A stretch of DNA of 64,000 nucleotides from an uncultured Prevotellaceae bacterium (GCA_947303855.1 CAMYZO010000004.1:1-64000), one strand, 5' to 3'. Shown: positions 44,754 through 55,132, numbered from the stretch's first letter. Numbers and translations: made by a program. Notes: generated by a model from the sequence alone, not told the origin.

Positions 44754-45815
44754 ATGGCAAAAATCAACAACCACCTCGTCATCATGGCCGGCGGCGTAGG
44801 CAGCCGCTTCTGGCCTATGAGCACCAGCGAACGCCCTAAGCAGTTCATCGACGTACTGGGAACGGGCCGCACACTGCTCCAGCTTACCGTCGAGCGCTTC
44901 GGCTCACTGGTGAAGCCCGAAAACATCTGGGTAGTGACCAATGCCAGCTATGCCGACATCGTTGCCGAGCAGCTGCCCGACATGCCTAAGAGCAATATCC
45001 TCTGCGAACCCTGCCGCCGCAACACGGCACCCTGCATAGCCTATATCTCCTGGCGCATCAAGGCCAGCGACCCCAAGGCCAACATCGTCGTCACGCCCTC
45101 CGACCATATCGTCACCAACGTGCAGGAGTTCCAGCGCGTCATCGGCGACTGCATGAAGTTCACCGCCGACACCGACGCCATCGTCACCCTCGGCATGAAG
45201 CCCAACCGCCCAGAGACCGGCTACGGCTATATACAGGCCAACCTGGCCGCCAACTCCCTGCGCAACAAGGGTATCTTCCGCGTCGACTCCTTCCGTGAGA
45301 AGCCCGACCTGCAGACGGCCCTGAAGTATATCCAGCAAAGCAACTACTACTGGAATGCCGGCATCTTCATCTGGAACGTCAACACCATCGTCAATGCCTT
45401 CCGCATGTACCAGCCCACGCTGGCCAAGATTTTCGAGTCGATGAACAGCGTCTACGGCACGCCGCGCGAACAGGAAATCATCAACGAGCGCTTCCCCGAA
45501 TGCGAGAGTATCAGCGTCGACTACGCTATCATGGAGAAGGCTGAGGAAATCTTCGTCTGCCCTGCTGACTTCGGCTGGAGCGACCTGGGCACATGGGGTT
45601 CCCTACACCTTCAGAGTCATAAAGACCTCTACGGCAATGCCTGCATAGGTCAGGACATCAGGATGTTCGAGAGCCACAACTGCATCATTCACACGGCCCA
45701 GGAAAAGCGTGTCATCATCCAGGGCCTCGACGGCTATATCGTGGCCGAGAACAACGATACCTTATTAATATGCAAGCTGTCAGAAGAACAGCGTATCAAA
45801 CAATTCAGCGAATAG
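44754..45815 (+). CDS. manC: Mannose-1-phosphate guanylyltransferase
   Basis: This enzyme makes GDP-mannose from mannose 1-phosphate and GTP. The 353-residue protein has the nucleotidyltransferase signature [23 protein letters not shown] (about 9-31) and the later [26 protein letters not shown] (about 258-283). The C-terminal phosphomannose-isomerase domain of bifunctional forms is absent. gmd and fcl follow directly, so GDP-mannose is committed here to GDP-fucose. Confidence 0.94.
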   Translation: MAKINNHLVIMAGGVGSRFWPMSTSERPKQFIDVLGTGRTLLQLTVERFGSLVKPENIWVVTNASYADIVAEQLPDMPKSNILCEPCRRNTAPCIAYISWRIKASDPKANIVVTPSDHIVTNVQEFQRVIGDCMKFTADTDAIVTLGMKPNRPETGYGYIQANLAANSLRNKGIFRVDSFREKPDLQTALKYIQQSNYYWNAGIFIWNVNTIVNAFRMYQPTLAKIFESMNSVYGTPREQEIINERFPECESISVDYAIMEKAEEIFVCPADFGWSDLGTWGSLHLQSHKDLYGNACIGQDIRMFESHNCIIHTAQEKRVIIQGLDGYIVAENNDTLLICKLSEEQRIKQFSE

Positions 45816-45820
45816 AAAAC

Positions 45821-46909
45821 ATGGAAAGCAAGAACATTGCACTTATCACTGGCATCACCGGTCAGGACGGCAGTTATCTGGCCGAGTTCCTTATTGAGAA
45901 AGGCTATGAGGTACACGGCCTCATGCGCCGCTCGTCATCATTCAACACCGCCCGCATTGAGCATCTATACCTGGACGAATGGGTGCGCGACATGAAGAAA
46001 GCCCGACTGGTAAACCTGCACTGGGCCGACATGACCGACTCCTCGTCGCTCGTGCGCGTCATCTCCAAGGTACGCCCTACGGAAATCTACAACCTCGCTG
46101 CACAGAGCCACGTCAAGGTGAGCTTTGACGTGCCCGAATACACCGCCGACACCGATGCCAACGGCGTGCTGCGACTGCTGGAGGCCGTTCGCATCTGCGG
46201 ACTGGCTGACACCTGCCGCATCTACCAGGCCTCAACCTCCGAGCTCTACGGCAAGGTGCAGGAGGTGCCGCAGTCTGAGACCACACCCTTCTACCCCCGC
46301 TCTCCCTATGCCGTAGCCAAGCTCTACGGTTTCTGGATTATGAAGAACTACCGCGAGTCGTACGGCATGTACTGCTGCAACGGCATACTCTTCAATCACG
46401 AGTCGGAGCGACGCGGCGAGACCTTCGTCACCCGCAAGATAACACTGGCCGCCGCCCGCATAGCACAGGGCTATCAGGACAAGCTCTATCTGGGTAACCT
46501 CAACTCGCTGCGCGACTGGGGCTACGCCAAGGACTACATCGAGTGCATGTGGCTCATCCTGCAGCAGCCCGAGCCTGACGACTTTGTCATTGCCACCGGT
46601 GAGTACCACACCGTGCGCGAGTTCTGCACGCTGGCCTTCCGCGAGGTGGGCATCGAGCTGGAGTGGCGTGGCGACGGTGTCGACGAGAAAGGCTACGACA
46701 AGGCCACCGGCAAGTCGCTGGTAGAGGTTGACCCCAAGTACTTCCGTCCCGCCGAGGTAGACCAGTTGCTGGGCAACCCCGCCAAGGCCAAGGCCAAACT
46801 GGGCTGGAACCCGCAGAAGACATCGTTCGAGAATCTGGTCAAGATTATGGTTCAGCACGACATGAAGTTCGTCAAAAAGCTGTTCCTCAAGGCCCACATG
46901 GACGAATAA
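45821..46909 (+). CDS. gmd: GDP-mannose 4,6-dehydratase
   Basis: Gmd converts GDP-mannose to GDP-4-keto-6-deoxymannose. I use the ATG at 45821 ([24 protein letters not shown]) because it directly precedes the Rossmann motif [12 protein letters not shown]; the track's 17 extra residues overlap manC. The 362-residue length is normal. Catalytic features are [16 protein letters not shown] and the YxxxK pair in [11 protein letters not shown] (about 155-165). It lies six bases after manC and three bases before fcl, forming one biosynthetic unit. Confidence 0.96.
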   Translation: MESKNIALITGITGQDGSYLAEFLIEKGYEVHGLMRRSSSFNTARIEHLYLDEWVRDMKKARLVNLHWADMTDSSSLVRVISKVRPTEIYNLAAQSHVKVSFDVPEYTADTDANGVLRLLEAVRICGLADTCRIYQASTSELYGKVQEVPQSETTPFYPRSPYAVAKLYGFWIMKNYRESYGMYCCNGILFNHESERRGETFVTRKITLAAARIAQGYQDKLYLGNLNSLRDWGYAKDYIECMWLILQQPEPDDFVIATGEYHTVREFCTLAFREVGIELEWRGDGVDEKGYDKATGKSLVEVDPKYFRPAEVDQLLGNPAKAKAKLGWNPQKTSFENLVKIMVQHDMKFVKKLFLKAHMDE

Positions 46910-46912
46910 GCT

Positions 46913-48085
46913 ATGCTAAGCAAAGACTGTAAGATTTACGTTGCCGGGCACCGCGGACTGGTGGGCTCGGCCATTTGGAACAACCTGCTGAAGCGGGGCT
47001 ATACGAATCTGGTGGGGCGCACCCATCAGGAACTCGACCTGACAGACCAGACAGCCGTGCGCCGGTTCTTCGATGAGGAGCGCCCCGATGCCGTAGTGCT
47101 GGCTGCCGCCTTCGTTGGCGGCATCATGGCCAACTCGCTCTACCGTGCCGACTTCATCATGCAGAACATGAAGATGCAGTGTAATGTCATCTCCGAGTCT
47201 TACGCCCACGGTGTCAGGAAGCTGCTGTTCCTCGGGTCAACGTGCATCTATCCCAAGAATGCACCACAGCCCATGAAGGAGGACTGTCTGCTGACGTCGC
47301 CGCTGGAGTACACCAACGAGGAGTATGCCATTGCCAAGATAGCAGGACTGAAGATGTGCGAGTCGTACAACCTGCAGTACGGCACCAACTATATTGCCGT
47401 GATGCCCACCAACCTCTACGGTCCCAACGACAACTTCCATCTGGAGAACTCACACGTCATGCCGGCCATGATGCGCAAGGTCTATCTGGCTCACCTGCTG
47501 TATAAGGGCGACTGGGAGGCCATCCGCCGCGATATGGACTGCCGCCCGGTGGAGGGCATCGGCGGGTCGTCTAACGAAACCGACATCGTAAACGTGCTGG
47601 CCAAGTATGGCATCTATAATAACAAGGTGGTGCTGTGGGGCACGGGCACACCGCTGCGCGAGTTCCTGTGGAGCGAGGATATGGCCGACGCCTCAGTACA
47701 CGTGCTGCTCCATGTTGACTTCAGCGACATCATTGGCATCGAGAAATACAGCAGCGTACACTACGGTGCGGCTATCGACGGTGCCGTAGACCGCAACCAC
47801 TCTGCCGGACGCGGCGGGGCACTGCCCCGTCTGGGCGAAATACGCAACTGCCACATCAACGTGGGCACGGGCAAGGAACTGACCATCCGCCAACTGTCGG
47901 AACTGGTAGCCAAGGCCGTAGGCTTTGAGGGCACCATCACGTTCGATGCGTCGAAACCCGACGGTACTATGCGTAAGCTGATAGACGTCAGCAAGCTGCA
48001 CTCCCTGGGCTGGACGCACCAGGTGGAGATTGAGGATGGCGTGAACCGTCTTTTCCAGTGGTACCGCAGTACCCTGGAAAAGTAG
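46913..48085 (+). CDS. fcl: GDP-L-fucose synthase
   Basis: Fcl (WcaG) epimerises and reduces GDP-4-keto-6-deoxymannose to GDP-L-fucose. The 390-residue protein has VAGHRGLVGSAIWNNLL (about 10-25), LGSTCIYPKNAPQP (about 106-118) with its catalytic Ser, and the YxxxK pair in TNEEYAIAKIAG (about 130). It is longer than the usual 320 residues because of an insertion around 200-235 (CRPVEGIGGSSNETDIVNVL) and another near 285-315; Bacteroidetes Fcl proteins often carry the first. The next gene converges on it. Confidence 0.94.
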   Translation: MLSKDCKIYVAGHRGLVGSAIWNNLLKRGYTNLVGRTHQELDLTDQTAVRRFFDEERPDAVVLAAAFVGGIMANSLYRADFIMQNMKMQCNVISESYAHGVRKLLFLGSTCIYPKNAPQPMKEDCLLTSPLEYTNEEYAIAKIAGLKMCESYNLQYGTNYIAVMPTNLYGPNDNFHLENSHVMPAMMRKVYLAHLLYKGDWEAIRRDMDCRPVEGIGGSSNETDIVNVLAKYGIYNNKVVLWGTGTPLREFLWSEDMADASVHVLLHVDFSDIIGIEKYSSVHYGAAIDGAVDRNHSAGRGGALPRLGEIRNCHINVGTGKELTIRQLSELVAKAVGFEGTITFDASKPDGTMRKLIDVSKLHSLGWTHQVEIEDGVNRLFQWYRSTLEK

Positions 48086-48107
48086 TCCTCGCCATCGCTG
48101 CTTTTTT

Positions 48108-48854
48108 TTATAACAATGCTGCGGGCATGAGTTCCTGGGCACGCTGGAAATCCTCCGGCGTGTCCAGTTCGTATGAGAAGTAGTTGGTGGTGTCTACCAC
48201 GCGGAACGTGTGTCCCTGCGGAATGAGCCGTTCGAAGGCACGCTCGTAGAAGATGTCGATGAGTCCCTCCTCAAGAATCATCTGCTGCAGTTCCTGGTAG
48301 AGTGCCTCGCTGTAGGCAGCCGTTATGCGCTCTATGCCCACCGACTCACCCATAGCCTCAGCCGGACTGCAGGTCTTGCTAATCTCGGTAATGCGTCCAT
48401 GGGCGTCAACGACGACCTTCATCTCCTCCTCACCCAGTTCGTGGCGGTTGACGGCCAGCGCCGCCTCCTCCTCGCTTGCAATGCTCACCACGGCCGCGGG
48501 GTCGCAGAGTATGTCGCTGTCCATCAGCAGGAAGTCACGTCCCCGCACCACGTCCATCGCCATCCAGAGCGAGAAGATGTTGTTGTTATGCTCGTAGTCG
48601 GTATTGTCGAGGAAGCGGATGCTCAGCTGCGGGTATTGGGCTGTGAGGAAGTCGCGAATCATCTCTGCCTTATAGCCCGTCACCACCACCAGTTCGCTGA
48701 CGCCAGCCAGCAGCATAGCATCGACGGTACGCTGCAGCAGCGTGCGGTTGCCCACGGTAAGCAGGCACTTCGGTTTCGTATCGGTCAGCGGACGCAGGCG
48801 GCGTGCCATGCCCGCCGCCAGTATCACACCTGTCAGTTTGTTTGTATTCATCAT
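48108..48854 (-). CDS. LicC-like nucleotidyltransferase
   Basis: The 248-residue protein has the nucleotidyltransferase signature VILAAGMARRLRPLTDTKPKCLL (about 10-32), the metal-site MDSDIL (about 112), and a NxNNIFSLWMA segment typical of LicC-type choline-phosphate cytidylyltransferases. It therefore activates a small phosphate compound or sugar phosphate, plausibly for surface decoration; phosphocholine is a guess from family resemblance. Its start lies two bases after the stop of a small peptide gene, with a PL1 lyase gene further upstream on the same strand. The fcl gene converges on it. Confidence 0.78.
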   Translation of the reverse strand: MMNTNKLTGVILAAGMARRLRPLTDTKPKCLLTVGNRTLLQRTVDAMLLAGVSELVVVTGYKAEMIRDFLTAQYPQLSIRFLDNTDYEHNNNIFSLWMAMDVVRGRDFLLMDSDILCDPAAVVSIASEEEAALAVNRHELGEEEMKVVVDAHGRITEISKTCSPAEAMGESVGIERITAAYSEALYQELQQMILEEGLIDIFYERAFERLIPQGHTFRVVDTTNYFSYELDTPEDFQRAQELMPAALL

Positions 48855-48856
48855 TT

Positions 48857-49042
48857 TTATTTCAAGTCTTGTATTAACTGGTTTGAGAATGGCAAGTCAA
48901 AGAAATCATCGCGTGAGTCCTGATTGCTGATTGGCTCGGGGGGGCCGACAATTTCAATACTGGCGGAATCTGCCAGAAGTGCCGGACCATTGTCGACAGC
49001 AACTACTTCAACGGCCGGTCTGATATAGGTATTTTTCGTCAT
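48857..49042 (-). CDS. Small protein of the TYIxPxxEVV type, unknown function
   Basis: I use the ATG at 49042 (MTKNTYIRPAVEVVAVDNGPALLA), giving 61 residues; two ATGs just upstream are also possible. The N-terminal YIxPxxEVVxxxxxxxLLA pattern recurs in many short unannotated proteins of Prevotella and Bacteroides, which suggests a real family rather than a chance ORF. An LLADSAS stretch is followed by an acidic, Pro-rich tail (GPPEPISNQDSRDDFFDL). There is no signal peptide. It lies 21 bases after the PL1 gene and two bases before the LicC-like gene. A precursor-peptide role is conceivable but unproven. Confidence 0.6.
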   Translation of the reverse strand: MTKNTYIRPAVEVVAVDNGPALLADSASIEIVGPPEPISNQDSRDDFFDLPFSNQLIQDLK

Positions 49043-49063
49043 TATCATCATACTACTCCTTTC

Positions 49064-52000
49064 TCACTTCAAGAACGTTTTCTTTCCGTCAACAATATAG
49101 ACGCCCTTACCGGTGCGCGTCTTCTTTTGCTGTCCGCCAAGGGTATAGACACAAGAAGCAGGCGCTGCCACAGAAAGGCCAGAAACAGCCGTGACACCGT
49201 CGAAATACAGAGTCAGTTCGCGTGCGCCATTAGGAACCGCGCTGACAGGCAGATAGGCCTTGCCGGCGGGCATGGTGCCGGCCTCGTTGGGATGCAACTT
49301 GCCGCCCACAAGGATATACGCCTCGTTGGCCGCCAGTACCTTGCTGGCTGTGGCCGACCCTTCCAGCAGGTTGTTGCCGGGTAAAGCCGCCGGGGCATTG
49401 GTAGTGCCGACGGAATATGTATGGCTGGCCTCACCCTTCAGGATAAGGGGTGTGGCAGCCGGTGCCGACTGTACCTCGGTGAGCCTCACCACGTCTCCTC
49501 CCACCTCCGTTGCGATGTAGGCTTTCAGACCGTTGGCGGTGCTGAAGTCGAGTGCTGCAGCACATACCAGTGTTGTGTAGCCGCTTGCAGCCGTTGTCAC
49601 GTCAACCGTTTCTGTCTGGCTGCCGTAGACCAGTTCGATATAGTAGACGTATGCCTTGTCTGCCTTGGTGATGGTGTACTGCTTACCACCCGTCACTGCC
49701 GACTCCACCACGTTGTTGGCATCACCCGTCAGTTTGGTACCGTTCAGTTTCAAGTTATTATTAGCAGAACCGCTAAGGGCAATCCTCACAATACCGTCGT
49801 GTGACGGTATGAAGGTGACAGAAGTCTTCGACTCCATCTTCAGAGTGAATGAGCATTGGTAGGTCTCACCGTTGCGAGTGTATGTCGTACTGCCATACTG
49901 ATCGGAAGTGTTGCCGCTCACGGTGAAGAAGGCATTATAGGTCTTGCTGCCCTCCGGGAAATAGAGGAACTCACCGGTGGTCTGCGGCAGTGTGGCGGGG
50001 TCGATGCCCTTAACGATGCTGATAGTATAGGTACGCGTGTCTGTCTGGTTCTCGGCCAGTATTCTGAATGTGGCCGTTGCTGTCTGTCCTGCGGCGGGTG
50101 CTGCTATCGTGTAGTTCCCGTCGCTGCCCGCAGCGCCTGTTGTACTGGCAACCGTAGCACCCTCAGCAGGTGTCACCGCCACGTTGTAGCCATTAGCGTC
50201 GGCAGCGTCGAAGTCCACATGGAGCGTATAGGCATTGCCCGACATGGCTATCTCCTCGCCACTGAGTGCGAATTCTGCAGAAGCATCGCTGTTCCGTACC
50301 GGTTCGTCGTCAGCAGGGTCTTTATCGTCTGAGCCATTGCCGGGCTTGGCCACCTTGACACCCTGAACGTCACGGTTTCCGTCGTTAGTGTTAGTGATAC
50401 GGGCATACTTGACACCTGTCGTACCTTTGATGGCACACGTAGGGTGTTCCGCTGACTTGCCAGTTACGGGGTCCTCAGCTTTCCAGTTACTTCCATCCTC
50501 TGATGACTCCAGCTTCCAATTCTGAGTACCTGTGGAAGACACATAGAAACTTACTACGTTGATGCCATCGGCACAATAAACCGTGAACGACTGATTCTTA
50601 GACAGCCGGACTGAACCAATATAATCTGAACACTTCGTGCCGTCACTCTTGGCTACCACCTGTGCGGGCGTGTAGCTGCCATCAGTCACGAACGTCTGAT
50701 TAGCAATATACGCCTTGTAAGCAGCATCGTTATCAGCATTAAACCAGAAATAGTCGCTTGACGAGCCAATAACGTACTCCCCGGCAGTGCCCGCCTGGCC
50801 ACCGCCGCTACCGCCTCCCCATGACGGCTCATAGTTATCGTTATCGTCGTCACTGATACCCTGACCGTCGCCGCCGCTGACAGGCTGCGAGTTGCCGCCA
50901 TTGCTGACGCCACCGCCGCCGACGAAGCCGACGAGCGTTGACCGGTAGTCCTTCAGGGCCTGCTTCAGTGCGCTGATGACGCCATAGTTCGTGTCCTGCA
51001 CCTTGTTGTCAAAAGCCCAGTGGAAGTCACCATGCTGCATACGCCCCGCACCGTACTGACCTTTCACAATGTCTTTAACTTGAGCAGGATTGTCAATATT
51101 GTTTTCAATATAACTGGTACGTGCGGCCTGGTCGGCGGCCGTGTTATAGCCAGTGCCGCCTGCAAGGGCCGTGGCCGTCACGGCAGCGTCGCGGCTATTC
51201 ACCAGCACGGCGTCCCAGGCACCCGTAGCCTGCACCTCAGCACTCCAGTACTGCACCTTACGTGCATTGTCTATATTGTTGTTGTAGGCTTTGATGACGC
51301 CGCCGTTCTCTCCCGAGAAGGTGCCGTCGCCCTCAGCATCGGTTCCCTGCTTGGAGATGAGCATCGGGTATTTCGTGTTACGGAAGTAGTTGTTCTCTAC
51401 AAACGCCGAACCGCCCATGGTCACACCAACGCCGTATTTTGACACGCCGTCAAAGTAGTTGTTGTACACATGATAGAAGGCTGTGCGAATACGCGGATGG
51501 CGCGAGTCGCTGTGGTCAAACCAGTTATGATGGAAGGTCATCCAGCAGTCGGTCGTCTCGCTCTTCATGCCGCCCAGACTGGTCTTGCCACAGTCAACGA
51601 AATGGTTGTAAGAGACGGTGACGTGTGTCGACTTGCCCTTGATGTCCACCGTGCCGTCGCCCTTAGCCTGGTCGGCATCGCCGCCGGTATTGCCATAGAA
51701 GAAGTCCATGTTGTGAACCCAGATATTGCGGTTGTTGGTATCCAGCGACAGGCAGTCGTCCATGCAGAGCATGATGGCGAAGTTACGGAACTCCACGTTA
51801 CTGCAGTTACGGCACAGAATGCCAAAGCCCCAGATGGCAGCATCGTTGCCCACGCCCTCCAGGGTGATGGGCATGTTGGCAAAGGCACTCTTGCCCTTCA
51901 ACTGCAGTCCCTCTGCCGACGAGTCGAAGCGGTCCATATCGGCAGCCTTGATGGTACCGATGATGCGGATGGCCAACGGGGTGGTGTCGTAGCCTTTCTG

Positions 52001-52537
52001 ATAGAGGTAGACAATGTCTTGCAGCCCCTTGCCCGTGGTAACGCCTCCCTTATTGTTGGTAACCACGTCGTGGGTGATGGTCTTGGCATTGTCTGCCCAG
52101 ACGTAGATAACCTTCGCTCCGTCCTTCAGCGTACCGTCGTTCTTATAGGCGCCAATGCCGCCAGCCATGCCTACATGGGCAAAGCCTGAACGGTCGTGAG
52201 CCTTCACCACAACCGCATCGCTTTCGCTGGCCTCGCCGGTCATTTCCTGTCCGTCGCTGACGGGCACCACACGGAATCTGTAGGTGCCGGCCTTCAGTCC
52301 TATGGCGTCGGCCCTGTAATAGGTGCCGTATGAGCGCAGCAGCTCGTCGTCCAGTTGGGTCCAAGTCTCTTGCTGAGCCTCACTGACGTAGACGTTATAT
52401 TCAAGTCCGTCGCCGGGTGTCCATGTGACGCAGGCGCTCTCAAACCAGCCCTCTTGCCCGGTGATGTTAACAGCGGCGCGTGACGACACGAGGCCCAGCA
52501 GCGTCATCACGCATAATAGTAGATAGTTTTTCTTCAT
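49064..52537 (-). CDS. Secreted multidomain PL1 pectate lyase with a type IX secretion signal
   Basis: The 1157-residue protein has a signal peptide (LLLCVMTLLGLVSSRAA). A fibronectin-III-like domain follows (about 22-112), then a right-handed beta-helix (about 115-560) with the PL1 calcium and catalytic pattern WMTFHHNWFDHSDSRHPRIR and VSYNHFVDCGKTSLGG. Next are a glycine-rich linker, a beta domain (about 590-745) that could bind carbohydrate, an Ig-like domain and another beta domain. The C terminus (CVYTLGGQQKKTRTGKGVYIVDGKKTFL) is a classic type IX sorting domain, so it is exported to the surface. PL1 enzymes cut polygalacturonate by beta-elimination, complementing the PL9 pair at 19.8-24.3 kb. 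A small peptide gene and a LicC-like gene follow on the same strand. Confidence 0.88.
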   Translation of the reverse strand: MKKNYLLLCVMTLLGLVSSRAAVNITGQEGWFESACVTWTPGDGLEYNVYVSEAQQETWTQLDDELLRSYGTYYRADAIGLKAGTYRFRVVPVSDGQEMTGEASESDAVVVKAHDRSGFAHVGMAGGIGAYKNDGTLKDGAKVIYVWADNAKTITHDVVTNNKGGVTTGKGLQDIVYLYQKGYDTTPLAIRIIGTIKAADMDRFDSSAEGLQLKGKSAFANMPITLEGVGNDAAIWGFGILCRNCSNVEFRNFAIMLCMDDCLSLDTNNRNIWVHNMDFFYGNTGGDADQAKGDGTVDIKGKSTHVTVSYNHFVDCGKTSLGGMKSETTDCWMTFHHNWFDHSDSRHPRIRTAFYHVYNNYFDGVSKYGVGVTMGGSAFVENNYFRNTKYPMLISKQGTDAEGDGTFSGENGGVIKAYNNNIDNARKVQYWSAEVQATGAWDAVLVNSRDAAVTATALAGGTGYNTAADQAARTSYIENNIDNPAQVKDIVKGQYGAGRMQHGDFHWAFDNKVQDTNYGVISALKQALKDYRSTLVGFVGGGGVSNGGNSQPVSGGDGQGISDDDNDNYEPSWGGGSGGGQAGTAGEYVIGSSSDYFWFNADNDAAYKAYIANQTFVTDGSYTPAQVVAKSDGTKCSDYIGSVRLSKNQSFTVYCADGINVVSFYVSSTGTQNWKLESSEDGSNWKAEDPVTGKSAEHPTCAIKGTTGVKYARITNTNDGNRDVQGVKVAKPGNGSDDKDPADDEPVRNSDASAEFALSGEEIAMSGNAYTLHVDFDAADANGYNVAVTPAEGATVASTTGAAGSDGNYTIAAPAAGQTATATFRILAENQTDTRTYTISIVKGIDPATLPQTTGEFLYFPEGSKTYNAFFTVSGNTSDQYGSTTYTRNGETYQCSFTLKMESKTSVTFIPSHDGIVRIALSGSANNNLKLNGTKLTGDANNVVESAVTGGKQYTITKADKAYVYYIELVYGSQTETVDVTTAASGYTTLVCAAALDFSTANGLKAYIATEVGGDVVRLTEVQSAPAATPLILKGEASHTYSVGTTNAPAALPGNNLLEGSATASKVLAANEAYILVGGKLHPNEAGTMPAGKAYLPVSAVPNGARELTLYFDGVTAVSGLSVAAPASCVYTLGGQQKKTRTGKGVYIVDGKKTFLK

Positions 52538-52566
52538 CGTAGTAATAGTTTTGTCCCTCTTGGTTA

Positions 52567-54777
52567 TTATTTTGCCAGCAACTCACTGTCGAAGAAGTTC
52601 AGGCACTGGCGGAACAGGTGGTTGCGGGTGTTACCACCGAAGATGCTGTGGTTGCGGTTGGTGTAGACCAGCTGCCGGAAGTCCTTGTCGGCCTGTACGA
52701 GTGCCTCCACGTATTCGGCCGTGTTCTGGTAGTGTACGTTGTCGTCGGCCAGTCCGTGACAGATGAGCAGGGCGCCGCTGAGCTGCGAAGCCCGTGCTAT
52801 GGGGTTCACCTGGTCGTAGCCTGCCTGGTTCTCCTTCGGTGTGCGCATGTAGCGCTCGGTGTAGACGGTGTCGTAGTAGCGCCAGCAGGTAGGCGGTGCT
52901 ATGGCTATGCCGCAGCGGAAGACGGGGCGTCCCTCCGACATGGCCATCAGCGTGTTCCAGCCGCCGTACGACCAGCCCCAGATGCCTATGCGTTCCTTGT
53001 CGGCCCACGTCTGTCGTCCCAGCCAGAGTGCTGCCTCTACCTGATCGCGGGCTTCCAGCTCGCCCAGTCTGAGGTAGGTACACTTCTCGAAGTCGGCACC
53101 GCGTCCGCCCGTTCCCCGTCCGTCAACGCAGCAGACGACATAGCCGCGCTGTGCCATCAGCTGTTCCAGCACGGCACCGCTGCCACACATGCCCACGCCC
53201 CAGCGGTTGAGCACCTGCTGCGAGCCTGGTCCGCCATACTGGTACATCACGACGGGGTATTTTCTGTTGGGGTCGAAGTCACGGGGCTTCACCAGCCAGC
53301 CGTTCAGGGTGACGTTCTCCGAGGTTGTCAGCTGGAACAGTTCCACGCTGCCCAGGCTGAACTGCACGAGTTTCTGCTGCAGCGCCTTGTTGTCGACAAG
53401 TGTGGCCAGCAGCCGTCCGCGGTTGTCGTTCAGCGTGGTCACGGGCGGCGTTTTCACGTCGCTCCAGGTGTTGACAAAGTACTTGTAGCCGCGACTGAAG
53501 ATAGCGCTGTTGACGCCGCCCTTCTGTGTCAGCTGCTCGGTCTTGCCGTTGGCATGGGCCACGAACACCTGCTGTTCGGTAGGCGTGGTGGTATAGGCGG
53601 CATAGTAGATGTCGCCCGTAGGCTCGTCGTAGCCATAGACATCGGTGACGACGGTCTGTCCGCTGCCCACCTGCCGTTTCTGCTGTCCGTTCAGGGCGTA
53701 GAGGTACAGGTGGTTGTAGCCGTCGCGCTCGCTGGGCAGCAGTATGTGCTGACTGGTGATGCGCAATGCGCCGAGCACCTCTTCCTTGATATACTTGTCG
53801 GCCTTGTCCTCTACCACCAGCTGACATACGGTCGACAGCGGGTTGGCCATATAGATGCACAGGTGGTCCTGATGGCGGTTCATCGTGACGACGGCCACCT
53901 TCGTAGCGTCCTCCGTAGGCAGCAGGCGGGGAATGTAGCCGTCGGCCTCCAGCGGCAGGTCCATGGTGCGCGTCTGGTGGCTCTTGATGTCGTAGCTCAT
54001 CACCTTCACCTGCGAGTTCTTGCCGCCGGGAACGGGGTATTTGTAGGTATAGGCACCGGGATAGGCGGCAAACTCCGTGCGTTCGGGCTGCAGGCCCTTG
54101 AAGAGCTGCATGGTGTACTGCTCTACGTCGCGCTCGTCGTAGCGTATCCACACCACCTGCTTGGAGTCGGCCGTGAACACCAGCGACGCATTGGTAGAGA
54201 ACTCCTCCTCATACACCCAGTCGGGCACGCCGTTGATGACCTCGCCGCGCTTGCCGTCGGTGGTCACCTGACTCTCGGCATTGTCGTAGAGCAGCTTCAC
54301 TAAGTGGATGTTCCCGTCGCGCACGAAGGCGATGACATTGCCGTCGGGCGAGAAGACGGGAGCCTGCTGCGGCCCGCCGTCTGAGAGGGGCTCCAGCTTG
54401 TTGTTCTGCAGGCTGTATATATAATAGGTGGCGGTGAACGAGCGGCGGTAGATGCGCTTGGTCTGCGTCTGTATGAGCAGCCGCTTGCCGTCGGGACTCA
54501 CCACATAGCCGTCCACACGCCCCACCTTCGGGCCGCGGGCAGTGGCGGCATCAAAGAGCACGGCTGTCTGCTTGCCCGTACGGAAGGAGTAGGCCACAAT
54601 GCGCTGGCCGTCATCGCTGATCTGGGCGTAGGTCTCACCGTCGGCCAGTGCCGTCACCTCGTTCAGACTCTCGGCACGGAACTCCCCGGCCGTAATATCC
54701 TTTAAACTCAATTCCCCTACGGCATGAGCCAGCAGGGGAACGATGAGTGTCATACAAAAAAGGGCTATTCTATTCAT
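52567..54777 (-). CDS. Dipeptidyl peptidase IV (S9 family)
   Basis: The 736-residue protein has a signal peptide (FCMTLIVPLLAHA) and an N-terminal beta-propeller (about 30-480). A C-terminal alpha/beta-hydrolase follows with the serine motif GIWGWSYGGWNTLM (about 602-615), the Asp in GLADDNVHY (about 680) and the His in NRNHSIFGG (about 712). DPP IV releases X-Pro or X-Ala dipeptides from peptide N termini in the periplasm and supports amino-acid uptake. It lies 17 bases after the DUF4293 gene, at the end of the bamD-rpoZ-DUF4293 unit, which is an unusual partner. Confidence 0.93.
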   Translation of the reverse strand: MNRIALFCMTLIVPLLAHAVGELSLKDITAGEFRAESLNEVTALADGETYAQISDDGQRIVAYSFRTGKQTAVLFDAATARGPKVGRVDGYVVSPDGKRLLIQTQTKRIYRRSFTATYYIYSLQNNKLEPLSDGGPQQAPVFSPDGNVIAFVRDGNIHLVKLLYDNAESQVTTDGKRGEVINGVPDWVYEEEFSTNASLVFTADSKQVVWIRYDERDVEQYTMQLFKGLQPERTEFAAYPGAYTYKYPVPGGKNSQVKVMSYDIKSHQTRTMDLPLEADGYIPRLLPTEDATKVAVVTMNRHQDHLCIYMANPLSTVCQLVVEDKADKYIKEEVLGALRITSQHILLPSERDGYNHLYLYALNGQQKRQVGSGQTVVTDVYGYDEPTGDIYYAAYTTTPTEQQVFVAHANGKTEQLTQKGGVNSAIFSRGYKYFVNTWSDVKTPPVTTLNDNRGRLLATLVDNKALQQKLVQFSLGSVELFQLTTSENVTLNGWLVKPRDFDPNRKYPVVMYQYGGPGSQQVLNRWGVGMCGSGAVLEQLMAQRGYVVCCVDGRGTGGRGADFEKCTYLRLGELEARDQVEAALWLGRQTWADKERIGIWGWSYGGWNTLMAMSEGRPVFRCGIAIAPPTCWRYYDTVYTERYMRTPKENQAGYDQVNPIARASQLSGALLICHGLADDNVHYQNTAEYVEALVQADKDFRQLVYTNRNHSIFGGNTRNHLFRQCLNFFDSELLAK

Positions 54778-54793
54778 ATAGTCTCATATTGTT

Positions 54794-55132
54794 TTATCTG
54801 ATTCTGTCGGCCGACCTCACCAGTTTCTCGTCGTCGAGAATGCCCTTCCGGGCCAGGAAGATGAGGATGGCGTTCACCATAGGCAGCGCCTCGACGGTGC
54901 CCACGCCTTGCTCAAGCACGGCCACGCCGATGTACCAGGCAAAGACCACGAACAGGCCTGCCAGACAGAGGCGGGCCTGCAGCGGACGGCGGTGATACTG
55001 GAAGATGGTGTAGGCCGACAAGGCTGCCAGGGCTGCCAGCAGCACGTCTATCCACTGGAGGCGCAGCACGCAGCACACCAGCGACAAGATGGCAGCCAGC
55101 AACAGGAACACGGTCTGTTTACGTTGTATCAT
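54794..55132 (-). CDS. DUF4293 family membrane protein
   Basis: I use the ATG at 55132 (MIQRKQTVFLLLAAILSLVCCVLRL), giving 113 residues; the track's 30 extra residues overlap rpoZ. The MIQRxQTVxLLLAAIL start is the DUF4293 hallmark. Four membrane helices are visible, and the C-terminal tail reads ARKGILDDEKLVRSADRIR. The function is unknown. In Bacteroidetes this gene commonly follows rpoZ, as here, with overlap-level spacing. Confidence 0.88.
   Translation of the reverse strand: MIQRKQTVFLLLAAILSLVCCVLRLQWIDVLLAALAALSAYTIFQYHRRPLQARLCLAGLFVVFAWYIGVAVLEQGVGTVEALPMVNAILIFLARKGILDDEKLVRSADRIR

Noticed and set aside
52618-54303. 561-codon plus-strand ORF opposite DPP IV
   Set aside because: It is a shadow of the peptidase, whose catalytic triad is all on the minus strand.
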